From Emiliania huxleyi CCMP1516 (taxonomy: Eukaryota; Haptophyta; Isochrysidales; Noelaerhabdaceae): a stretch of 64,000 nucleotides of DNA. How positions within the stretch are numbered: the stretch's first letter is position 1; each line of letters opens with the position of its first letter. Of this stretch, positions 19,573 to 29,364 are shown piece after piece. The stretch spans positions 611,417 through 675,416 of the forward strand of contig NW_005199045.1 of NCBI RefSeq assembly GCF_000372725.1, written 5' to 3'. The notes beneath the pieces are model-generated. The model had not been told where the DNA came from and ran no database searches. It saw only the letters and a program-made list of their open reading frames with translations. A program made the translations under genes and the position numbers.

Positions 19573-22500
19573 ATGTCGTCGACGGACAAGCTGGGAGAGA
19601 GATTTTTAGCAATACCAAACAAATCTAACACTCACACGTCATTTGGGGCCTGGAGCCCTGTTCACGCGCGCGCGAGACGTGCAGACAGGGTTGCCAGGTG
19701 AGAGCGAATGGCGCGGTTCACGCCTCGCACAACAGAGAGAGAGATGCGCTCTGCATGGTGGGACATAAAAGAGAGCGAGTACTTGGGCGAGTAGGCCGTG
19801 CGGTCGACGCTGCCGCGCGCGACTTTGCGCGCGAGGCGGCGCAGCTTGAGAACGGCGGTGGGCGAGAAGCCGCCGCCGAACGTCTCGTGGAGCAGCAGGT
19901 TGAAGTTGTTGCGCTTGACAAAGATCGCGTCGTGGTAGAAACCGCGATGCGCCTTGACGTAGCCGTGGCCGGTCTTGTGGGAGAAGGGTTGGCCGGGCTG
20001 CCCGCGCGCCTTGCAGCCCATGTTTAGGCGGCGGGCCTTCTCTTCGGTGTTACCAAAGGCGTAGGAGTGGCCAACGGAGGCGGGCGTGCCGCCACTCGAG
20101 GCGTTGCCAACGCCCGGCGAGGAGGTCTTGAGGAGGGGCGTCCAGAGCTTGACTTCATTCACGTCATCGCACCCTCCTGGGCCAGCGTGGGGTTCCGCGA
20201 GGTCGACCTTGTACCCCTCGTTGTACTGCCGGGTGAGCTCTGGTTTCTCCTTGTCGCCGTGCACGACCGGCGCGTTGGCCGGGGCGCGCATCGCGTCCGC
20301 CCAGGCGGCGAGGACGCCGTCGTGGGGCCGCCGGTGGTGGGCCTTGTTGTAAAGGTAGTCGCCGAAGAAATCGACTGGCATGCCCCGCTCGAGCGCGACC
20401 CGAAGGGTGGGAAGCGCCGCGGAGAGCCAAAGGCCGAGCTTTCGCTGGAGCTCGTCCTGGAGGGTGTCGGAGGAGAGGGCGGTGGCGTACGTACCGTCGA
20501 CACGGACATCGAAGGCCTTGCCGGCGAAAGGCGTTGAGGCGGAGACGAAGCGTGCGGCTTCGCGGTTGTTGACGGCGCTGTCTCCGAGGGACGGGTTGTT
20601 CTTGACGTGCGCATCCCGCGCCTTGACGAGCTCCTGGTGCGCGTACCAGTCCTTGTGATTCTTGATGGCAGCGAGCGCCCGCGGCCGCGGGTACGTGGAT
20701 TTGCAAGTGCCATTGAGAATCGCGTCGGTAGCTGGAAGGGACTCGGGCTCGGGGAGCGGGACGCTCTTGGGGTAGAACTCAGTCAGGTAGCCGCCGCGGA
20801 CGGTGTAGTACTTGTTTTTGTCGCGGGCGGTGCGCTTTTCGCACACCTCCTTCCAGTCCGAGAGGGCGGACTCGTAGGTGGCGATAGCTGCGGCGATGGC
20901 GGGGTACTTGGATGCACCTCCCTCGTCGTGGGCGAAGTCGGGGTTGTGGGCGACGAGGGTGCGCCAGTTCTTGAGGAGCGACATGGAGAAGTCGCTGTCG
21001 GCGCGCGAGAAGGCGGTATCGATGTTGCACCCGCCCATCTCGGTCGGCAGCTGTGCCTGGAGCCACGCGAGGTCGCGGAGCGCCTGGGGCGAGGCGTCGG
21101 TTGTTGCAAGCTGGTGATTCCGGCCTACAAACAGAGCTCCGAGCGGGAGTTCAACGAGTGGTTCCGCAACCTGCGGACCGCGGCGAAGCAACACAAGTAC
21201 CTCCTCGACATCATCGAGGTGGGCACCATCCGGCCGGGCGCGGAGCGCGAGGCCGAGGCGGTCGCGCTGCACGTGCGCTACAAGAACATCGGCACTGCGG
21301 ACGGCCTCATCCCGGCCATGATCGACAAGTTCTTCAAGGACCTGTCGGTGACTCTGTCGCGCCAACTCTACGGTGCGCTGCAGAACGCCGTCAAGGACGA
21401 CGACACGCTCGCCGAGATGTTGGCGGACGAGGACGCCGACCACTACGACGACATCAAGAAGGGCATCGCGGCGATCAAGTCGCTCATCGAGTCGGAGGAC
21501 ACGAACTCCAAGAACGTGCGCACGAAGGCGCTGCGCGCGGATCTCGAGAAGGCGTACTCCCCCGACGCTCTCAAGGACCTCACGTCCGCGAGCCTCGCCA
21601 AGTTCAAGACGGGCATCGAGCAGGCGAACAAGTTGCTCAAGGACTCCCAGTGGCACCTCCCCGACGAGGTGATCGAGGAATACATCCTCGACGCGATCGC
21701 CGCCAAGGGGGCCACGCTCGGCGCAAACATGCGCGTGCAGATCGGCATACAGCGCCAACTCGCCGCGCAATCGGGCAAGACGTACGGCCTCAAGGCGTCC
21801 ACGCTCGCGATGCAGGGCATCCTCGACCAAGACAACGCGGACCGCGCCAACGAGGCCAAGGCGGCTGCGCAGGCGGCGTTCGAGGCGGAGATTGCCTCGC
21901 AAGGCGTGCTCAAGGAGAAGCTCGCGGCCGCCGAGTCCCAGGTCGCCGCTCTCCAGGCGCAGATCAAGTCCGACAAGGGCGGCGGGGACCGCGGCGGCCG
22001 CGCAGCCGCTGGGCGCAAGCCGTGCCCCCACTGCAATGGGTTGCACGGTGGCAAGTGCATCGGCGACCTCATCTGCAAGGGGGTCCCTGTCGCCAAGGTG
22101 CTCGAGGAACTCCCCGACCGCATCGACCACGAGACGAAGGTGCGCATGGCCCAGTCCTCGTACAAGAAGGTGTGCGCCAAGTCCCCCGGCCGCACCCTCC
22201 CGCACGACCCCTTCAAGAAGTCGGACTCCACCGCGACCGACCACGAGGAGGTGCGGGCGGCGCTGGCCGACTCTGTCACCCGCACGTTCGACCCGGACGG
22301 CATCGTCGGCGGCTTTGTCGCTGGCGTCGGCACCGACCAGGTCGAGGACACCTTCCCCGACTCCAACCCCACCGACACGCCCGCCATCCTCAAGGCCAAG
22401 ACGGCGGCGCGCAATGCGGCGGAGGCACGGGCGCGCGGCGGGCTGTGGGTCAAGTTCACCTCGTTCGTCACCGCGCTGCCTCGCCCGTACATCGGCGCTT

Positions 22501-25500
22501 CCATCCTACTCGTCCTGCTCGCGTGCCTCATCCCGGTCTACATGGGCTCGCCTGCCTCGATCGGCACGCCTGTGGCCGACGCCGTGGACGAGCCCTCGAA
22601 CATGGGCGTGATGGTCGAGTCCGTCACCGCACTACCCCTCGAGCTGTCCACCGGGCCGGCGACTGGCTCAGGTGGCGGAGCAGAGTACGCCATCGAGGAG
22701 GACCCGCTCCAGCCGATCTACCGCAAGGTCGCGGGCGACATGTTCCGCGCGGTGAATGACATCGACGTGCCCAAGACGGTCCCGCTCGTCCTCTCGTACA
22801 CGTGCATCATGCTCGCCATGTACGTGGCGCGCATGGACGCGATGCAGGCACACGCGCTTGTCGGGCATGTCAAGGTCGTCGACGCGTACGACACGACCGC
22901 CGGTGTGAACATGCCGGGATCGTATGCCGCTGGCGTCGACTCCAAGGCGGGCATGAACATGTTCCCGACGCCCGACTACTTCCCTCACGGGTGGCGCGAG
23001 CCCGAGAAGCCCATCTACATCCGCTGCGCAAACAACGACTACCTCAAGGCGAAGGGCGTCGGCACCGCGTACGCCTTCGCGCTGGCTGACCCGACCAAGC
23101 CGCAGGACACCAAGGTTGTGAACACCGAGTGGGTGAACGCGCTGTACGCGCCCGGACTCGCCATGCCTCTCGTCAGCGTCAAGGAGTGCAAGGCGCAGAA
23201 CATCGTGGTCCGCTTCGACCTCTGCCCACCACGCTTCAACTACCCCTCCGGGCAGACCATCTACTTCGGGGAGGACTTCAACATCCACCTGATGCCGCTC
23301 GGCGCATCCGTCGGCGCCAACGCCGCCAAGGCCATCGTGCGCGGCAAGCCGGGGCGGCGCCCGACGGATGGCACCTTCTGGCGGCACGCCCTGTGCATCT
23401 CCGGCGACGCGCTAAAGGACCTCAGCAAGATCGCGGACGGCGTGCCAGACCTCTCCAAGATGGACCGCAACGAGGGCCTCGACGACGCCGCGCTGCAGGC
23501 GAACGCCAAGTACCACGCGCGGCGCAGCACCGGCCGGCCACTGGCCACTCGCTTCGGAGGCTCGTCGCACTACGACCTCTGGTCGCCCAAGGGTGTGGTA
23601 GGCGTCGATGGGCACCGCTACGCACTCATGGTCGTCGACGAGCACACCAGCACCATCACGCCGTACATCTTGCAGACCAAGGGCCAGACGCCTGCCTACC
23701 TGCGCAAGTACTTCGCCGAGAACGAGGGAAAGGACGGCCACACGTTCCGCGGAGGGGTTGCGTTCTGCGACAACGAGGTCGTCCTCAACTCCAGCGCCGT
23801 GCGCGAACTCTGCCTCAAGTACGGCATCACCCTCCGCAACAGCTGCCCCTACGAGCCGTGGCAGAATGGGGCGTGCGAGCGTGCGAACGCTACCTGCGGC
23901 AGGATCGTGCGGGAGATGATGGCACGCGCAGGGGGGCATGGCGCCGCCCAGCTCTACCAGTACTGGGGCTACGCCTGGGTGTACGCGGCCACCATCGCCA
24001 ACGCCACCTTCGCCGTGCGCGACACCGGCAAGTCAGCGTACGAGCTCAAGACCGGGCAGCGCCCCAAGATGAACATGTTCTACCCGTGGGCGTGCAAGAT
24101 GATCGTCAAGTCGCCCTCCCACCTTGTGGCGAACGGTGTCTCACCCACGGGCGAGATGGCGGCCTTCCTCGGCATCTCGCGCACTTCGCCCGGCTGGAAG
24201 TACGTCATCACCGAGGGTCCGCGCAAGGGGCACATCGGCACCACCACGCAGGCGACATTCTGCGTCAACGAGCTCTGGAACGGCATCGAGTACCGTGCTC
24301 CTACCTCCGACCTCACCCCGACGGACATCGAGGGCGCGTGGCCGGAGCCTGTGACCGCGGACGAGACGCCCGACGAGTCGGACAAGGCTACGCTCGACAA
24401 CAACGTGACCCGCGGCGACTCCGTCTTCCTCCCCACCACCGACAACCACGCCGGGGGGCTGACCCTCGACGAGGAGGTGGTGATCATGCCAGACCCGGCC
24501 AACGACGGCAACGTCAACCCGCCCGCAGCGGGTGCGCCTGCGCCGCGCACCACCCGCAGCCGCGGCGGCGTCTCGACGGGCGAGTACAACAACATGCTCA
24601 ACGCCCGCCTCGCCGCCAATGCCACGCCCTTCGGCATCTGGGCGGCTGCGGCGGCCGCATCCCCATCGTCGTCGGTCTACCGCAACACCACGGACCAGTG
24701 CGTCGCGTACATGTCGAGCGTGGACGGCCAGATCATGCCCATGCCGGACAACATCGTGCCCAAGCACTACAAGGACATCGCCAACATCCGCGACCCCAAG
24801 CTGCGCGACGCGTGGTACAAGGCGTATGACACCGAGTTCCTCGGCCTCATCCAGAACGGCACGCTCAAGCCCATGCGCCGCCCCGCCAAGGTGCGCGTCC
24901 TCCCGCTGAAGGAGATCGCCTCCCGGAAGTCCGACGGCCGGTGCAAGTGGCGCGGCTGTGTCATGGGCAACCTGATGCGGCCCGGCGTCGACTTCACCAA
25001 GACCTTCGCGAGCGTCGTCCGCTACGGCACGACCCGCACCGTGCTCAACGTGGCCGCGCAGGAGGACATGGAACTCATCACGTGCGACCAGCCCATGGCG
25101 TACACCTGGGCGGAGCGCGGGGAGGGCGAGACCTGGTACTGCGAGATGCCGAAGGGGCTCAAGGGCAAGCCCGAGTACTGCTACATCGACCCCATCACCG
25201 GCGAGGAGAAGGACATGGTGTGCGAGGTCGGCAACCTCTACGGCGCACCATCCGCAGGTAACGCTTGGTGGAACCACGTCAAGTCCATCAACAAGGCGTT
25301 TCCTGGGCTCGTTCAGTCCGAGGCGGACCCGAGCTGCTTCGTCCTCACCCGCAACAGCACGAAACTCATCGTCGTCATCTACGTGGACGACTTCGGCATC
25401 TTCCACTCCGGGACCACCGCTGGCAGGGCGCTCGCGCACGAGTACATCGAGCACTTCAACAAGCACGTCGGCAAGCCGCTCAAGGTCCACGAGGGAAAGG

Positions 25501-26357
25501 TGCACGAGTTCCTCGGGCTCAACATCACCAAGACGCAGACCGGTTTCAAGCTGTCTGCCAGCAAGTACATCGACACGCTGCGCGCGCGCTTCTTCCCGTC
25601 AGGCGTCACGCACGCGGGCTACAAGGTGCCCGCGGACAAGGACCTCCCGTCCATCGTCATCAGCGCAGCCGAGAAGAAGACCGCGCCCGACCCGCAGCTC
25701 CTCCAGCGCTGCCAGTGCCTCATCGGCAGCCTCATGTTCGCCACCAACGCGCGCCCCGACATCCAGTACACCGTCTCGCAGCTGGCGCGCTGCATGGCTT
25801 GGCCCGACGCGAACATCGAGGCCGCCGCCGAGCGCTGCCTCATCTACCTCATCGGCACGCAGGACCTCGGCCTCCACTACGAGCGCGTCGCCGACCCCAA
25901 GCTCTTCGGCTGCTCCGACGCGAACTGGTGCACCCGCCAGAGCACCTCCGGCTGCGCCTTCAAGATCGGCACCGCGATCGTCTCGTACTTCTCCAAGAAG
26001 CAGGGTCACATCTCCCTCTCGACATTCGAGGCCGAGATCTCTGCCGGCACGCTGGCGGCTTGCGAGGCGGTCCACCTGCGCTCGCTCCTCGCGTCGCTCG
26101 GCTACAAGCCCAAGGGCCCGACCATCATCAAGATCGACAACACGGCCGCGCTGCGCGTCGCCGAGGACCCGGTCATGCACGACAAGACGAAGCACATCCT
26201 GCGCAAGGAGCTCAAGATTCGCGAGCTCGTCGAGTCCGGGGAGGTCAAGGTCGAGTACGTCGAGAGCCTCAAGAACTTCGCCGACTTCTTCACCAAGCCG
26301 CTCCCGCGCAAGGAGTTCGAGTCGTTCCGCAAGGAGATCATGAACGACACCGCCTAG
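19573..26357 (+). CDS. Copia gag-pol polyprotein, broken by an insertion after codon 7
   Basis: ATG 19573 begins MSSTDKL; the frame resumes at 21115 and stays open to the TAG at 26355-26357, about 1750 residues in all. Order: gag; a CPHCNGLHGGKC knuckle (C-x2-C-x3-H-x3-C, shorter than the usual C-x2-C-x4-H-x4-C); a hydrophobic helix PYIGASILLVLLACLIPVYM and a second weaker one LVLSYTCIMLAMYVA. Next come a protease region with VDSKAGMNMF and NALYAPGLAMPLVSV, integrase (DLWSPKG, FCDNEVVLNS, PWQNGACERAN), RT (YVDDFGIF) and RNase H (GCSDANWCTR, STFEAEI, NADFF-type end FADFFTKPLPR). Apart from the inserted DNA I see no stop or frameshift. The membrane helices before the protease and the Lys in DSK are unusual. 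Confidence 0.88.
19595..21106 (-). mobile_element. 5'-truncated LINE-like retrotransposon inserted in gag
   Basis: The 1512-bp insert is flanked by direct repeats CAAGCTGG (19587-19594 and 21107-21114). On the minus strand it is open from its right edge to a stop at 19662 (about 481 residues). It begins within LRDLAWLQAQLPTEMGGCNI, which resembles the thumb/connection part of non-LTR reverse transcriptases (LP-x-GG-x-x-I), then continues into a large region without a recognised domain. 5' truncation, a variable-length target repeat and a stop close to the 3' edge fit target-primed insertion. No poly-A is visible at the 3' edge. RT assignment is moderate. Confidence 0.6.
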
Positions 26358-26568
26358 GACGGCACAGAGGGGAAACGCCGACTTCCCCTTCATCAAATGT
26401 AGTCGACAACCGGCAGTATGGGCGCTCCTGGAGCTCCCCGAGTCACTTGTATGTTCGTCCTCCACCCTTGAGGAGGCTGCGCAATTGTGCGCGCGATAGT
26501 AGGAGATGTAGGAGTCGTCTAGCTTCTTCAGATCCTCAGCCTCGCTACCCGATGCGAGGATGGGGGGC

Positions 26569-26623
26569 TGTTGAAGACCGACGACCGCGCAGCCGTCTAG
26601 TCTACGGCCACACACACACACAT
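26569..26623 (+). repeat. Start of the 3' LTR, cut by the assembly gap
   Basis: Fifty-five bases identical to the LTR start (TGTTGAAGACCGACGACCGC through the CA run), directly after the purine tract, then N. Confidence 0.9.
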
Positions 26624-26809
26624 NNNNNNNNNNNNNNNNNNNNNNNNNNNNNNNNNNNNNNNNNNNNNNNNNNNNNNNNNNNNNNNNNNNNNNNNNNNNN
26701 NNNNNNNNNNNNNNNNNNNNNNNNNNNNNNNNNNNNNNNNNNNNNNNNNNNNNNNNNNNNNNNNNNNNNNNNNNNNNNNNNNNNNNNNNNNNNNNNNNNN
26801 NNNNNNNNN
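26624..26809. other. Assembly gap (186 N)
   Basis: The gap lies exactly between two copia copies in tail-to-tail orientation. The missing DNA should hold the remaining 230 bp of one 3' LTR plus another 3' LTR in reverse, more than 186 bp, so the gap length is not the true distance. Confidence 0.95.
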
Positions 26810-28447
26810 GCATCGGGGTAGCGAGGCTGAGGATCTGAAGAAGCTAGACGACTCCTACATCTCCTACTATCGCGCGCACAATTGCGCAGCCTCCTCAAGG
26901 GTGGAGGACGAACATACAAGTGACTCGGGGAGCTCCAGGAGCGCCCATACTGCCGGTTGTCGACTACATTTGATGAAGGGGAAGTCGGCGTTTCCCCTCT
27001 GTGCCGTCCTAGGCGGTGTCGTTCATGATCTCCTTGCGGAACGACTCGAACTCCTTGCGCGGGAGCGGCTTGGTGAAGAAGTCGGCGAAGTTCTTGAGGC
27101 TCTCGACGTACTCGACCTTGACCTCCCCGGACTCGACGAGCTCGCGAATCTTGAGCTCCTTGCGCAGGATGTGCTTCGTCTTGTCGTGCATGACCGGGTC
27201 CTCGGCGACGCGCAGCGCGGCCGTGTTGTCGATCTTGATGATGGTCGGGCCCTTGGGCTTGTAGCCGAGCGACGCGAGGAGCGAGCGCAGGTGGACCGCC
27301 TCGCAAGCCGCCAGCGTGCCGGCAGAGATCTCGGCCTCGAATGTCGAGAGGGAGATGTGACCCTGCTTCTTGGAGAAGTACGAGATGATCGCGGTGCCGA
27401 TCTTGAAGGCGCAGCCGGAGGTGCTCTGGCGGGTGCACCAGTTCGCGTCGGAACAGCCGAAGAGCTTGGGGTCGGCGACGCGCTCGTAGTGGAGGCCGAG
27501 GTCCTGCGTGCCGATGAGGTAGATGAGGCAGCGCTCGGCGGCGGCCTCGATGTTCGCGTCGGGCCAAGCCATGCAGCGCGCCAGCTGCGAGACGGTGTAC
27601 TGGATGTCGGGGCGCGCGTTGGTGGCGAACATGAGGCTGCCGATCGTTGGCGCGGTCCGCGTTGTCTTGGTCGAGGATGCCCTGCATCGCGAGCGTGGAC
27701 GCCTTGAGGCCGTACGTCTTGCCCGATTGCGCGGCGAGTTGGCGCTGCATGCCGATCTGCACGCGCATGTTTGCGCCGAGCGTGGCCCCCTTGGCGGCGA
27801 TCGCGTCGAGGATGTATTCCTCGATCACCTCGTCGGGGAGGTGCCACTGGGAGCCCTTGAGGAACTTGTTCGCCAGCTCGATGCCCGTCTTGAACTTGGC
27901 GAGGCTCGCGGACGTGAGGTCCTTGAGAGCGTCGGGGGAGTACGCCTTCTCGAGATCCGCGCGCAGCGCCTTCGTGCGCACGTTCTTGGAGTTCGTGTCC
28001 TCCGACTCGATGAGCGACTTGATCGCCGCGATGCCCTTCTTGATGTCGTCGTAGTGGTCGGCGTCCTCGTCCGCCAACATCTCGGCCAGCGTGTCGTCGT
28101 CCTTGACGGCGTTCTGCAGCGCACCGTAGAGTTGGCGCGACAGAGTCACCGCCAGGTCCCCGAAGTACTTGTCGATGATGGCCGGGATGAGGCCGTCCGC
28201 AGTGCCGATGTTCTTGTAGCGCACGTGCAGCGCGACCGCCTCGGCCTCGCGCTCCGCGCCCGGCCGGATGGTGCCCACCTCGATGATGTCGAGGAGGTAC
28301 TTGTGTTGCTTTGCCGCGGTCCGCAGGTTGCGGAACCACTCGTTGAACTCCCGCTCGGAGCTCTGTTTGTAGGCCGGAATCACCAGCTTGTCCGTCGACG
28401 ACATGTTGTCGTAATGTCCCGGGGATCGTTGCCCCGCCGCCACCAAC
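26810..28447 (-). pseudogene. Copia internal-deletion derivative, minus orientation
   Basis: Read on the minus strand: primer-binding region, gag ATG at 28404, about 250 gag codons ending at DNADRAN. It is then joined at 27645/27644 to the last part of RT and a full RNase H (MFATNARPDIQYTVSQLARC to FADFFTKPLPR, stop at 27009), followed by the element's 3' leader region to the gap. About 3.9 kb is missing and RNase H is in a different frame from gag. It keeps both ends needed for mobilisation in trans. Confidence 0.88.
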
Positions 28448-28732
28448 TGTGAAGGTCTTCAGTGACCACTCACAAGCTGTTCCAAGGCCCGACAGAAATG
28501 TACTGTCAAAACTTTGTTCAAACAAAAGTCCTGGCCCGCGGCCCCCACACCCACAATGACTATCAATCCAGGCTGCGGGTGAAGGGCAAAACCGCGCCGC
28601 TGCAGAACGGTTTTTGCAAAACCGCGCCGCAGCGGTACGAAACTGCGCAGATGCAGTCCAGGGGTGGTAAGGACACTATGTGTGTGTGTGTGGCCGTAGA
28701 CTAGACGGCTGCGCGGTCGTCGGTCTTCAACA
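28448..28732 (-). repeat. 5' LTR of the minus-oriented deletion derivative
   Basis: Complete 285-bp LTR, TG...CA, nearly identical to the copy at 19245-19529. Beyond it begins a plus-strand integrase fragment of another copia copy. Confidence 0.92.
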
Positions 28733-29124
28733 CATGGTCGTCGACGAGCACACCAGCACCATCACGCCGTACATCCTGCAGACCAAGGGCCAGACGCCTG
28801 CCTACCTGCGCAAGTACTTCGCCGAGAACGAGGGAAAGGACGGCCACACGTTCCGCGGAGGGGTTACGTTCTGCGACAACGAGGTCGTCCTCAACTCCAG
28901 CGCCGTGCGCGAACTCTGCCTCAAGTACGGCATCACCCTCCGCAACAGCTGCCCCTACGAGCCGTGGCAGAATGGGGCGTGCGAGCGTGCGAACGCTACC
29001 TGCGGCAGGATCGTGCGGGAGATGATGGCGCGCGCAGGGGGGCATGGCGCCACCCAGCTCTACCAGTACTGGGGCTACGCCTGGGTGTACGCGGCCACCA
29101 TCGCCAACGCCACCTTTGCCGTGA
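28733..29124 (+). pseudogene. Copia integrase fragment
   Basis: Open frame from MVVDEHTSTITPYIL through PWQNGACERANATCG to NATFAV, then breaking into unrelated sequence at about 29125. Nearly identical to the corresponding part of the long element. It represents the copy into which the deletion derivative was inserted, or a rearranged end. Confidence 0.85.
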
Positions 29125-29200
29125 CCCCTAGGGGGGGGTGGGTGCGCGTTCGCAGGGCAAGGGCCTTAAAGTAATAAACACGGGTCTCCGAGGGTTGGCT
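29125..29200 (+). repeat. Dispersed repeat with AATAAACACGGGTCTCCGAG, copy 1
   Basis: Matches 50042-50118: both start near CCCCTAG with a G-run and share GGGCC(T/G)TAAA, AATAAACACGGGTCTCCGAG. In both places the repeat lies a few hundred bases upstream of a gene start (29365 and 50403). Confidence 0.7.
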
Positions 29201-29364
29201 CCGCGCTCCGGGTTTCCCCTAGCAGCAGAACGCCCCCTCTACTCGGAGCTAGTAAACACCAGACACGGACACGACGCCCACCCACCCCGCCGGCTGCAAA
29301 ATTCTTTCGGTGAGCGAAGTTGGGCGATGCGGTCTCCCAAGTGCCGAGCTCTCGCACAGTCAAC

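Larger units (their letters stand above)
19245..26623 (+). mobile_element. Nearly complete Ty1/copia LTR retrotransposon carrying a LINE-like insertion
   Basis: 5' LTR 19245-19529 (285 bp, TG...CA), primer-binding site from 19532, polyprotein 19573-26357 interrupted by an insertion at 19595-21106, a purine-rich tract GATGCGAGGATGGGGGG just before the 3' LTR, and the first 55 bp of the 3' LTR from 26569 to the N gap. Domain order gag-protease-integrase-RT-RNase H defines Ty1/copia. The element sits beside, and is flanked by, broken relatives of the same family. Confidence 0.92.

Noticed and set aside
19662-22244. One 860-residue minus-strand protein
   Set aside because: Only the part left of 21106 is real (LINE-like insert). 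The rest is antisense of copia gag, and the frame crosses the insertion border by chance.
24141-25505. 454-residue minus frame
   Set aside because: Antisense of copia integrase/RT.
25599-28446. Long frames running through the N block
   Set aside because: Reading through N is meaningless; the flanks are shadow or out-of-frame copia.
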